Assembly (NCBI RefSeq): GCF_007954275.1
Contig: NZ_VOLT01000001.1
Coordinates: 310,001 to 374,000 of the forward strand
DNA from: Colwellia demingiae
GTDB taxonomy: Bacteria; Pseudomonadota; Gammaproteobacteria; Enterobacterales; Alteromonadaceae
Direction: 5' to 3'
Length of the DNA: 64,000 nucleotides
The notes under the pieces were generated by a model that was given only the letters and a program-made list of their open reading frames with translations, did not search any database and had not been told where the DNA came from. The position numbers and the translations under genes are program-made. Below are positions 48,241-56,730 of the stretch, piece by piece. Positions within the stretch are counted from its first letter, which is position 1; every line of letters starts with the position of its first letter.

Positions 48241-49257
48241 TTATTTCTTAGAAAAATATCGAATAAGTACGATTAATATCGATAACATGCCACCAAGCAT
48301 AGTACCTAATACCACAATTAATGCGCGTTTTGGCCTATCTTTGGTATCTGGTACTTGTGCGGGATCTATGGTTTTAAGAACGTATTCTTTTTTAACCATA
48401 GTTAACATCATGTTTTTTGTTTGCTCTTCAATTAGCTGGTAAAACACTGTTTCCATTGTTGACACTTTAATATTAACTAGCTGCTCAGTTAAATAGTCTA
48501 TAGAAGCTTTTGCCTCAATTTGATCTTGCTCAAGCATAAACTCATTTATATCTTGAATTAACCAGGTTAGCCATTGCTTAGCAAGGGTTGGTGAATAAAA
48601 CGATGTTTCCATAGTGACCATTGAAGTTTTTTTATCCTCAGAAACAGTCACTAGCTGTAAAAACGCTTGATAAGCCTCCCATGAAGAAGGCTCTGGGATT
48701 TTAGGTGCTTTTACTTTTCGCAGCCATTTGTTATTTACTTTGTCATACATCTCTTCATTTAAAATTAACGTATCCGATGGCATATCCCAGTTTTTTGATG
48801 CCATTAATGGTACTAACAAATCATGTTTAGTAATAAAAGCTTCGATAAATGACCGTGACTTTAATATTTCTAGAGCCAGTGCTGTTTTATCAACACCTCC
48901 ACCACCGCCAAGATTTATACCTGCCATGCTGGCCAAGCCGCCAAGCTGACCAGAAAGACCACCAGCCCCACCTTCACTTGATGCTGGGGATAGTATTGCT
49001 GAAGCTTTATAAATATCAGGTTTAGATAGCGCGAAGAAAACAGAAGTTACGGCAAATATCATACTGATGATAATGATGGTAAATTTACCTGCCCATAGAG
49101 CACGCCAAAGTTCAGCCAAGTCTATTTCATCATCTTGGTTTTGAGTATTTTGTAGGAGTAGTTGTTGCTGAAGTAATTGCTGTTGTAACAATTGTGCATT
49201 CATATCATTTGGCATTGCTTGAGAGTTTCCTATTGAGGTTTCTACTGACTTTGACAC
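48241..49257 (-). CDS. wzz: Polysaccharide chain-length determinant (Wzz family)
   Basis: Wzz proteins set O-antigen or capsule chain length. The 338-residue protein has a Gln/Leu-rich cytoplasmic N-terminus (residues 22-40), TM1 at about 58-80, a glycine-rich periplasmic stretch (about 92-120), a long coiled-coil periplasmic domain, and TM2 at about 308-332 followed by a basic end. No kinase domain is present, so it is not a Wzc type. The start is probably the GTG at 49257. It is the first gene of the locus, with a TATAAT promoter 67 bases upstream. Confidence 0.92.
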   Translation of the reverse strand: MSKSVETSIGNSQAMPNDMNAQLLQQQLLQQQLLLQNTQNQDDEIDLAELWRALWAGKFTIIIISMIFAVTSVFFALSKPDIYKASAILSPASSEGGAGGLSGQLGGLASMAGINLGGGGGVDKTALALEILKSRSFIEAFITKHDLLVPLMASKNWDMPSDTLILNEEMYDKVNNKWLRKVKAPKIPEPSSWEAYQAFLQLVTVSEDKKTSMVTMETSFYSPTLAKQWLTWLIQDINEFMLEQDQIEAKASIDYLTEQLVNIKVSTMETVFYQLIEEQTKNMMLTMVKKEYVLKTIDPAQVPDTKDRPKRALIVVLGTMLGGMLSILIVLIRYFSKK

Positions 49258-49323
49258 TTTTCACCATATCCGATTGGCATTTGTTGGGCGAATCTACTTA
49301 ACGAACAACAATAAATTTCCCGC

Positions 49324-49351
49324 ATTATACGAATATTAGTGGCAAAGTTAA
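49324..49351 (-). promoter_or_regulatory. Sigma-70 promoter of wzz / polysaccharide locus
   Basis: The minus strand has a perfect -10 TATAAT (49324-49329) and a -35 TTAACT (49346-49351) with a 16-base spacer. It lies about 67 bases before the wzz start, the first gene of the locus. Confidence 0.55.
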
Positions 49352-49513
49352 AGTGGTCGTTTGTTATAAACCTTTAGGAATGAAAAACAGGGATCCCAGC
49401 TGAGGAATCACTGGAATGACGTTTTAAAATAAACAGACTTATTCACCTCAGAGTATGCAGAGGCGCTGCTCAATCACAGAGAAGACAAGGATAGTTTAGG
49501 TCTAAAATAATTT

Positions 49514-49555
49514 GGATTCCCGATTAGAGACGTTGGGAATGACGGCTATTTTGAT
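49514..49555 (+). repeat. Dispersed intergenic repeat, copy 2
   Basis: It matches 3756-3797 at about 36 of 42 positions, with the shared core GGATTCCCGAT and GGGAATGACGGCTAT. Both copies lie next to ACAGAG-containing DNA. It is likely a member of a genome-wide intergenic family. Confidence 0.65.
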
Positions 49556-49602
49556 TTATTTATCAATAACAGATAAAAAGCAATTGAATGAATTAGTCCG
49601 TC

Positions 49603-50187
49603 CTAAACTGATTTTAATTTTTGTAATAAACCTGCCAAACGTTCAATTTTTATATTACTCAGTTGACGATAATCAAAATATGGACAAACGATAAGTTTAT
49701 TTTCGCTATCGATGGCAAACTCATCATCTAGCCAAATTAAATTAGCAACGAGTTTACCACTACTGATTAACGCTTTGGCGTGGCCTTTACCACAAATAAT
49801 ATGCACAATTTCTTTATCAGCGGCATGCTTATTGTTGGTTACTTTATTCGTTTTTTTATTAGGTACTTTATTAGTCACTAATTGTGGCACTGAGAATAAC
49901 AAGGCTGTTTTACTTTGTGCTTGTAATAAGTATTTGTCACGATAATTTTGCCAAGTAGGCGCATATGTTGAAAAGTTATAAGATTTTTTATCTAGACAAT
50001 AAAGTAACTTAGCGTATACATTAAATACTTTTCGCCAACCATTACCACATGCTTGATTAATCACGTTAATCTCACCTTCAACAAGTGTCGTAACTTCACC
50101 CAAACTTTGATATTCAAGCATGTTAGGTTTATTTGCTATATATACTGCAAAGTTGAAATTACTGTCTCCAAAACCGATATTAGTCAT
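49603..50187 (-). CDS. Hypothetical protein, 194 residues
   Basis: I do not recognise this family. The protein is soluble with no signal peptide or membrane segment. It begins MTNIGFGDSNFNFAVYIANKP and has a cysteine in NQACGNGWRK, a lysine/asparagine-rich linker (about 107-120), then IVHIICGKGHAKALI and VANLIWLDDEFAIDSENKLIVCPYFDYRQLSNIKIERL, which looks like an alpha/beta domain with a HIICGKGHAK loop. It lies 9 bases after the TolB/TPR gene on the same strand and is probably cotranscribed. Function is unknown. Confidence 0.75.
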   Translation of the reverse strand: MTNIGFGDSNFNFAVYIANKPNMLEYQSLGEVTTLVEGEINVINQACGNGWRKVFNVYAKLLYCLDKKSYNFSTYAPTWQNYRDKYLLQAQSKTALLFSVPQLVTNKVPNKKTNKVTNNKHAADKEIVHIICGKGHAKALISSGKLVANLIWLDDEFAIDSENKLIVCPYFDYRQLSNIKIERLAGLLQKLKSV

Positions 50188-50196
50188 ATGTTTCTA

Positions 50197-52425
50197 TTAA
50201 AAAGTGTCACTGTCAGCAAGTAGAAAGGTGTTATCGCCCTTTGAGCGTGATCTCATAGTAGCTAATCGAGCTCTTATACCCCCCATCATTTGACCAAACT
50301 GCTCTTCTTTATTGATTTTCGCAAGAATAGGTTCTAAATCTGCTTGCCATACTCTTATCCAACCAGCGTCTATCGCCCCTTGAAGGTATTGATAAGTTTC
50401 ACTGTCTTTATTTTGCAAAGCATTGATTAAGGCCATATTATAATAATAAGAAGGCTCGTTAGATTTTTTGCTTTTATCCTTGTCTAAAAATTGGATAAAA
50501 CCATCAATAATAGTTTGTGCCTGTGCAAAGTCTTCAATTTGTAGATAAGCATAAGCTAAATGAATGGCGGATTGCCCTTCAGATAAGTGATAAAAAAAGT
50601 CCTGCTTCATTGAAGTTATACTGCGAAGTCGCTTAAAAGCAGTAATAGCCTGTGCATACTTCCCTTGATAAAAGGCAATTTCACCTTCAATATAATCATT
50701 CATAGCTGCCTTTTCGCCGGTGAACTTAATATCTTTCAATGAATTAAGCGCTTTGTTTACATCTCCCTGAGTAGCGTAAAATCGTGCTTTCATAAAATTA
50801 ACATCATCTGCTGAGAATTGAGATTCTTGTTTGTTCGCATAATCAAACCATTTTTGTGTTTGTTCAATTTTCCCCATGTCCATATTAGCAATCAACAACC
50901 CCTTTATTGCCATTTTATTTACCGGGTCAACATCAAGTGCTCTTGCATACATACTAATTGATTCATCAAGTCTGCCACGTGTAGATAGAATATCCCCAAC
51001 TAAGTTATAGGCTCCGGGATAATACGGATCATTACTAATAATTTGCGAAAATATATCCATCGCTTTTTTTTCAGAGCCCGTTTGGTAATACCCCCAAGCT
51101 ACGTTATATGCAGCTACTGGAGATTTGGGGTCTAACAGGTACGCTTGTTCAAATAGCTTATGTGCCCCGCTGACATCACCACGGCTTTGTAACAATGAGC
51201 CGTACCACATATACGTCATCGCATAGTTAGGGTTAATATTTATTGCTTTTATAAATGATTGTTCAGCTTTTTCAGAATCACTCGCAGTTAATAACAATCC
51301 TTGAGTAGCGTGAGCAGCGGCCAAGTTGGGGTTCAATTTAAAAGCAGTATTAAGGGCTTTTTTCGCCGCACTATTGGCTTGTTTCTCAGGCAAATTTCCG
51401 TACAAGGCTAGTAAAATATTGGCATTAGCAATGCTGACAAATGCTCGAGCATAGTCTGAGTCAAATTTCACCGCATCCTTGAAATGCTGTAACGCTTTAT
51501 TGATTGATGGCGCAGTACGATGCGCTAGCTCTTGTTGACCTTTACCAAAAGCAACCATGGCATCAACATTATTGGTTTCGGCAACAGATTCAAATGGGGT
51601 TGTTATTCCAAGTAGAGTTACTTTCATCTTATCAACTACTGCCCTGGCAATATCGTCTTGTATTTGAAAGATATCGCGGTACTCTCGATCATAAGTTTCT
51701 GACCAAAGGTGTTCACCTGTACTGACCTTAATCAACTGAGCTGTCACTCGGATCCTATTAGTGGTGTCGTTCTTTCGAATACTGCCCTCAAGGATTGTAT
51801 CTACGCCTAATTCTCTACCTATTTCTACAATAGTTTTATTTGAAACACCTTTGTAAGCAAAAGAAGATGTTCTAGCAGCAACTTGTAAGTCGGGGATTTT
51901 AGCGAGTAAGTTTAATAACTCTTCCACCATACCATCAGCAAAAAACTCATCTTCAACATCATTGCTAAAGGGAATAAAAGGTAAAATAGCGATAGATTCT
52001 TTTTTTCCATTAGATAATACATTTTTAGCTATGGGCTGTTGTTCGCCAGCCTGTAAGACTGATTTTTGTGGCGTTTGCCCTTCTAACCATAGTTGACAGG
52101 CTAAAGTAACAACTACTGCCAATGCGAGTGTACCTGCAATAGACAACGTTGTTTGGATATTGACTTGTGGAGTACTTTCTTGCGTCCCTCCATCTTTAAC
52201 TCTTACGATGCCTTTCGAGGTAAAATTATATAACCAAGAAAAAATCAACGAAACTGGAAATCCGACTAGAAAGACTTGTAATAATACCGTCATTACAGAG
52301 TCTGGTAGTCCTAATGCTGGCACAGCTAAATCGGCTATTTGGATTAATGGCCAAGCAGATACCGCATATATGGTGGCAACCTTAAATACTTGTCGATGTC
52401 TTAATTGAGCTAAGAAGTTATCCAA
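50197..52425 (-). CDS. Membrane-anchored TolB-like/TPR protein
   Basis: The 742-residue protein has an N-terminal membrane region (about 14-70 with two hydrophobic stretches, and another at 92-112), a TolB/FlgO-like N-terminal domain (SIAILPFIPFSNDVEDEFFADGMVEELLNLL, about 145-270) and at least eight tetratricopeptide repeats from about 280 to 700. This architecture is common in proteins annotated as adenylate-cyclase-like or CadC-like in marine gammaproteobacteria, but no cyclase domain is present. The start is TTG at 52425 with GGGAG nine bases upstream. It lies 32 bases after the DUF4097 gene. Its role is unknown. Confidence 0.85.
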   Translation of the reverse strand: MDNFLAQLRHRQVFKVATIYAVSAWPLIQIADLAVPALGLPDSVMTVLLQVFLVGFPVSLIFSWLYNFTSKGIVRVKDGGTQESTPQVNIQTTLSIAGTLALAVVVTLACQLWLEGQTPQKSVLQAGEQQPIAKNVLSNGKKESIAILPFIPFSNDVEDEFFADGMVEELLNLLAKIPDLQVAARTSSFAYKGVSNKTIVEIGRELGVDTILEGSIRKNDTTNRIRVTAQLIKVSTGEHLWSETYDREYRDIFQIQDDIARAVVDKMKVTLLGITTPFESVAETNNVDAMVAFGKGQQELAHRTAPSINKALQHFKDAVKFDSDYARAFVSIANANILLALYGNLPEKQANSAAKKALNTAFKLNPNLAAAHATQGLLLTASDSEKAEQSFIKAININPNYAMTYMWYGSLLQSRGDVSGAHKLFEQAYLLDPKSPVAAYNVAWGYYQTGSEKKAMDIFSQIISNDPYYPGAYNLVGDILSTRGRLDESISMYARALDVDPVNKMAIKGLLIANMDMGKIEQTQKWFDYANKQESQFSADDVNFMKARFYATQGDVNKALNSLKDIKFTGEKAAMNDYIEGEIAFYQGKYAQAITAFKRLRSITSMKQDFFYHLSEGQSAIHLAYAYLQIEDFAQAQTIIDGFIQFLDKDKSKKSNEPSYYYNMALINALQNKDSETYQYLQGAIDAGWIRVWQADLEPILAKINKEEQFGQMMGGIRARLATMRSRSKGDNTFLLADSDTF

Positions 52426-52457
52426 TTATTTTCTCCCAGATCTCGTTAAGCACTAAC

Positions 52458-53366
52458 TCACTCATTAATAATTTTTTCTATGGAAACTGAACCATTAACA
52501 GTATTCATACTTAGTCTTCCGGAGCCGTCACCAGAAATAAAGCTTAGTGTTTTCTTATTTAAATTGCCCTCAATGGGCAAGTCATCGGTAAGTTGGTTAT
52601 TAATTTCTCCACCAAATTGACTAACCACTTCACACTCAGCATTTAGCTCATCGGTAACCTTGTACAAAATGTCTCCACTAACACTAGATAGCTCGAGTTG
52701 AGCCTTATTTTTAGCTTGACCACTAATTTGGGTATCACCTGATATATTTTTTATCGTTAATTTATCTGTACCACTAACATCTGCTTTGATATCGCCTGAG
52801 ATAGATTTAAGGTATGCCTGCTCAAAATCACCTGAAAAATTAACCATACCGCTAACAGATTTTATTTTAGCAAAACCTGAAGACTCAATAAGTGTCACAT
52901 TACCACTGACCACTGACAGCTTAATTTTACCATGAGATTTCTTCACCATTAAGTCGCCATTAATAGACTTCCCTTCAATATCGCTATTTAACTTGGAAAG
53001 AATGAAGGAAGTGTCAATGCCTTTGAAACGTAATTGTAATTGCTGTGGGATAAATATACTGAGTACACTAGAGTCGCCCCAATGCTGTTGCCCTTCGGTA
53101 TCAACCTTGATAAAGGTTTTATTATTTTCAGTCTTAAATATCAACCGTTTAGTAGTGTCGTCTAGCTCGCCTTGAATCATAACCTTCGGTTTATCCCACC
53201 CTTGTATGTTGACAAGACCACGAGGAATATTGACATAAACTATACCTGTTGTTTCAACCGATAATGACTGATTAATTTTCTCCCCAGCCAAGCAAGCACC
53301 TGAAAGGGTAATACCTGTAAAGATAAGAATCAAAATAAAAGTAAACGTACTAAAAATTGTATTCAA
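52458..53366 (-). CDS. Exported DUF4097-type beta-repeat protein
   Basis: The 302-residue protein has a signal peptide (about 1-27, cleavage likely after ACLA) and a right-handed or parallel beta-repeat region with recurring SISGDI, SVSGMV, NISGDTQI and SVSGDIL motifs, as in DUF4097/LiaG-like proteins often tied to envelope stress. The start is TTG at 53366. It is the first gene of a three-gene minus-strand set with the TolB/TPR and hypothetical genes, and divergent from sbcB. Function is unknown. Confidence 0.85.
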   Translation of the reverse strand: MNTIFSTFTFILILIFTGITLSGACLAGEKINQSLSVETTGIVYVNIPRGLVNIQGWDKPKVMIQGELDDTTKRLIFKTENNKTFIKVDTEGQQHWGDSSVLSIFIPQQLQLRFKGIDTSFILSKLNSDIEGKSINGDLMVKKSHGKIKLSVVSGNVTLIESSGFAKIKSVSGMVNFSGDFEQAYLKSISGDIKADVSGTDKLTIKNISGDTQISGQAKNKAQLELSSVSGDILYKVTDELNAECEVVSQFGGEINNQLTDDLPIEGNLNKKTLSFISGDGSGRLSMNTVNGSVSIEKIINE

Positions 53367-53619
53367 AAAGTGAGGCCTCGTTGGATGCTAAGCGAACTTA
53401 TCATTTGAAAACTATAAAAGAAGTATACATAATTTTTTAAAAATGATTATTCTTAAATCGTTAGCCGATGTTTCAAACTAGACTAATTCATGTGTTCTCA
53501 TTAATAACAAGGCTATTTTTATCATTAACTAGCACAGGTTAACTGATTTATGTAACTCGATTTGTTAGTATTAATTATTGAAAATTAAAGTATAAAACAA
53601 AAGATAAAGTGGGAATAAG

Positions 53620-55062
53620 TTGAATTCAAACACACCAACAATTTTGTGGCACGATTATGAGACTTGGGGAATATCCCCAAAGGTAGATAAACCTTCTCAA
53701 TTCGCCGGCATTCGTACTGATCTTGATTTAAATATCATTGGCGAGCCAGAAATGTTTTATTGCACGCCGCCCGTTGATTACTTGCCACATCCTGAAGCTT
53801 GCTTAGTAACGGGTATCACGCCACAAAAGGCGCAACGTGAAGGTTTGTCTGAGGCTGAATTTGCTGCTCGTATACATACTTTATTTACTCAGCCCAATAC
53901 CTGTGTTGCTGGCTATAACAGTATTCGCTTTGATGATGAAGTTACTCGCTATCTGCTTTATCGTAACTTTTACGACCCTTATGCACGTGAATGGCAAAAT
54001 GGAAATAGTCGCTGGGATATTATAGATATGGTTCGCGCTTGTTATGCACTTCGCCCTGAAGGCATTAATTGGCCAACCGTAGAGCGTGATGGTGAAGAAG
54101 TAGTCAGTTTCCGTTTAGAGTTGTTAACGGCTGCAAATGATATTAGCCATGAAGCAGCTCATGATGCGATGAGTGATGTTTATGCCACTATTGCTATGGC
54201 TAAGCTAATCAAAGAAAAGCAGCCTAAACTTTATGATTTTATTTTTAATTTAAAGAATAAAAACCAAGTTAAAGACTTAATCAATACTGCAGATATGACA
54301 CCTATTGTGCATACCTCTAGTAAGGTGTCATCAGTTCATGGGTGTACAAGTTGGTTTGCACCCATAAGTTACCACCCAGTAAATAAAAATTCAGTAATCT
54401 GTGTCGATTTAGCACGTGACATATCACCTTTATTAACGCTTACCAGCGAAGAAATTAAAGCGCGTTTATATACCCGTTATGATGATTTGGCACCTGATGA
54501 GCTGCCAATACCGGTGAAACTTATTCATGTCAATAAATGTCCTGTTATAGCGCCAGCTAAAACGCTTTTACCTGAAAACGCAGAGCGCTTAGCAATACCA
54601 CGTGATGTTTGCTTAGAGAATTTGGCCTTATTGAAAAAACATGCTGAGTTAAGAGATAAATTAAGCGATGTATTTGCCACGTCAGATTTTGATAATGATG
54701 ACGTCGATGCTGAACAAGCGTTATATGGTGGTAATTTCTTTAGCCATAGCGATAAAGCTCAGATGGATATTCTACGCGGTTTATCACCCGAGCAATTAGC
54801 TAATCATCCATTTCAATTTCAAGATGAGCGTTTAAGCGTATTACTATTTCGCTATCGAGCAAGAAACTACCCGTACACGTTATCTACAGAAGAACAACAA
54901 AAATGGCAGCAGTATTGTCAGAACAAACTACAATATGGCGGCAAAGGTATTTTATCACTTGATGAGTTTATGATGAAGATTGAAAACCTTGCCCATGAAC
55001 ATGAAACTGATAAAGCAAAAATGTCGGTATTAAAAGCCTTGTATGAATTCCTGCAAGGATAA
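53620..55062 (+). CDS. sbcB: Exodeoxyribonuclease I
   Basis: SbcB is a 3'-to-5' single-strand DNA exonuclease of the DEDDh class. The 480-residue protein has the catalytic HDYETWG near residue 11, FDDEVTRYLLYRNFYDPY, HEAAHDAMSDVYATIAMAK (the His/Asp motif, near 180), then the SH3-like and helical C-terminal domains ending KMSVLKALYEF. The start is TTG at 53620 with GGGAA upstream. It is a single plus-strand gene followed by a strong bidirectional hairpin. Confidence 0.96.
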   Translation: MNSNTPTILWHDYETWGISPKVDKPSQFAGIRTDLDLNIIGEPEMFYCTPPVDYLPHPEACLVTGITPQKAQREGLSEAEFAARIHTLFTQPNTCVAGYNSIRFDDEVTRYLLYRNFYDPYAREWQNGNSRWDIIDMVRACYALRPEGINWPTVERDGEEVVSFRLELLTAANDISHEAAHDAMSDVYATIAMAKLIKEKQPKLYDFIFNLKNKNQVKDLINTADMTPIVHTSSKVSSVHGCTSWFAPISYHPVNKNSVICVDLARDISPLLTLTSEEIKARLYTRYDDLAPDELPIPVKLIHVNKCPVIAPAKTLLPENAERLAIPRDVCLENLALLKKHAELRDKLSDVFATSDFDNDDVDAEQALYGGNFFSHSDKAQMDILRGLSPEQLANHPFQFQDERLSVLLFRYRARNYPYTLSTEEQQKWQQYCQNKLQYGGKGILSLDEFMMKIENLAHEHETDKAKMSVLKALYEFLQG

Positions 55063-55093
55063 CTCTCATTCAAAGTAACTATTACTTTTACTA

Positions 55094-55129
55094 TTGATTA
55101 TTCTGCTACGGCTTGAGCAGAATAATCAA
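55094..55129. terminator. Bidirectional terminator between sbcB and dctD
   Basis: A perfect 14-bp stem (TTGATTATTCTGCT and its complement) with an 8-base loop lies between the convergent genes sbcB and dctD. T-rich DNA follows at short range on both sides, so it could stop transcription from both genes. Confidence 0.75.
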
Positions 55130-55192
55130 AAGCTAATTTTAACTATGAAGCAAAACTATTAACTGAGCTATTAATTGAACTTTTAATTAAGG

Positions 55193-56554
55193 TTATTGAT
55201 AGGTTGTACGCTCTAATTCATATTTTTTCATTTTATCGTATAGTGTTTTTCTAGCTAAATTTAGCTCTTCCATGGTGTCTTTAATACAACCCTCATTACT
55301 TGCCAACGCTTCCTCGATAAGAAATTTTTCAAAAAACTCAACCCGCTGAGTGAGCCCCATACTGCTAAGCATTGAATTGGTACTGGTGTTCTTTTTAAGA
55401 TTAAACGCTGCCGCCTCACCCAATAAGATGTAACGCTCAGCCAAGTTACGCAATTCTCTTACATTACCAGGCCAGCCATGGCTTAATAGCTGAGCTTTAT
55501 GTTCTTGTGATAATGGAATTAATTCTTTTTTATACCGCGCCGAAGCTATTCGAGCAAAGTGTAAAAAAAGCAAAGGCACATCTTCAATACGCTCTCTCAA
55601 GGGAGGAATATCTACTTTCACCAAGTTTAAACGGTAATATAGATCTTCACGAAACAAACCTTGCTCACATAACTCTAACAAATCTACCTTAGTAGCGGCA
55701 ATCACTCTGACATCAAGATCTACACCTTCGTTAGCGCCTAAACGGACCACTTTCCGCTCTTCTAGTACTCTTAATAACTTAACTTGTAGGGCCATTGGCG
55801 TACTCTCTATTTCATCAAGAAATAAGGTACCACCGTTAGCATATTCAAATTTGCCAATGCGCTTTTTATCAGCACCTGTGTAAGCACCCTTCTCTGCTCC
55901 GAATAGCTCACTTTCGATAATATTTTCTGGGATAGCGCCACAGTTAAGCGCAACAAAATTACTATCTCTACGGATACTATGGTCGTGTAAATATCGGGCG
56001 ACTAACTCTTTTCCTGTACCGGTTTCACCATCAATCATAATATCTGCGGGTGCATCCATCACTTGATTGAGTATATTGCGCATTTGTACTATGTTGGGTG
56101 AATTCCCTAAAATTCTGGGTCCAGGTAAACAATGTGTTTCTATTTCTTTTTTGAGTTGCCTATTTTCAAGCACTAGAGAGCGCTTATCTAACGCTCTTTT
56201 CACCGTATCAACTAAGTCATCATTATTAAATGGCTTTTCAATAAAGTCATAAGCACCATTACGCATTGCTTTTACTGCCATTGAAATATCACCAAAACCT
56301 GTCAGTAAAATAGTTGATATATCTTGATCGATATTCTTTACCTCTGCCATCAACTGATGGCCATCCATTTTAGGCATGTTAATATCACTGATAACCACGC
56401 CAGGCCAAGTATCACTGAGCTGATTAAGTAATTGATGTGCTTGTGAAAAGGTTTTCACTTCAAAGTTTCGTAATTCAAATGTTTGCTCAATAGCGCTTCG
56501 AATATGTTCTTCATCATCAATAACAAAGACGACACCCAATTTTTCCATTTCCAT
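55193..56554 (-). CDS. dctD: C4-dicarboxylate response regulator DctD (NtrC family)
   Basis: The 453-residue protein has an N-terminal receiver domain (phospho-acceptor Asp in VISDINMPKMDGH, near 57), a sigma-54-interacting AAA+ domain (Walker A GETGTGKE near 180; GAYTGA in place of the usual GAFTGA; Walker B GGTLFLDEIES) and a C-terminal Fis-type helix-turn-helix (LNLARKTLYDKMKKY). It should activate sigma-54 promoters when phosphorylated by DctB. It follows dctB, with a 175-base MITE-like element between, and is near a porin and a dicarboxylate transporter whose promoters have sigma-54 elements. Confidence 0.93.
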   Translation of the reverse strand: MEMEKLGVVFVIDDEEHIRSAIEQTFELRNFEVKTFSQAHQLLNQLSDTWPGVVISDINMPKMDGHQLMAEVKNIDQDISTILLTGFGDISMAVKAMRNGAYDFIEKPFNNDDLVDTVKRALDKRSLVLENRQLKKEIETHCLPGPRILGNSPNIVQMRNILNQVMDAPADIMIDGETGTGKELVARYLHDHSIRRDSNFVALNCGAIPENIIESELFGAEKGAYTGADKKRIGKFEYANGGTLFLDEIESTPMALQVKLLRVLEERKVVRLGANEGVDLDVRVIAATKVDLLELCEQGLFREDLYYRLNLVKVDIPPLRERIEDVPLLFLHFARIASARYKKELIPLSQEHKAQLLSHGWPGNVRELRNLAERYILLGEAAAFNLKKNTSTNSMLSSMGLTQRVEFFEKFLIEEALASNEGCIKDTMEELNLARKTLYDKMKKYELERTTYQ

Positions 56555-56571
56555 ATTATTTTCCTTACGTT

Positions 56572-56730
56572 ATACCAATCCGCATAACTACCTGATCAAT
56601 CTTGCTGGTTAAAACTGACGATAACTGCGTTGTTTTCAATCCCAATAGCTAGCTATTGCTCAATCAACCGCCTTGTTCTCACCAATTTTCCCTGCGTAAT
56701 TTTTAATCATTTAATTAAGCGGAATGGTAT
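56572..56730. mobile_element. MITE-like intergenic element between dctB and dctD
   Basis: A 159-base non-coding segment has near-identical inverted ends: ATACCAATCCGC on the left and the complement of ATACCATTCCGC on the right (11 of 12). Weaker complementarity extends inward. An internal perfect 14-base palindrome, AATAGCTAGCTATT, is at 56644-56657. It abuts the dctB stop codon. It has no gene and looks like a non-autonomous element; the terminal sequence resembles intergenic repeats I associate with marine Alteromonadales. Confidence 0.6.

Larger units (their letters stand above)
49258..49602. other. Intergenic region upstream of the polysaccharide locus, with promoter and repeats
   Basis: This 345-base gap separates the 194-residue hypothetical gene from wzz. 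It holds the wzz promoter (49324-49351), an imperfect GGGATCCCAG...TGGAATGACG repeat-like segment near 49391, ACAGAG-rich sequence near 49440-49490 and a full dispersed repeat at 49514-49555. No JUMPstart/ops element was seen. Confidence 0.6.

Noticed and set aside
49258-49602. Possible JUMPstart/ops antitermination element upstream of the polysaccharide locus
   Set aside because: No GGCGGTAGC-type core was found on the minus strand between the promoter and wzz.
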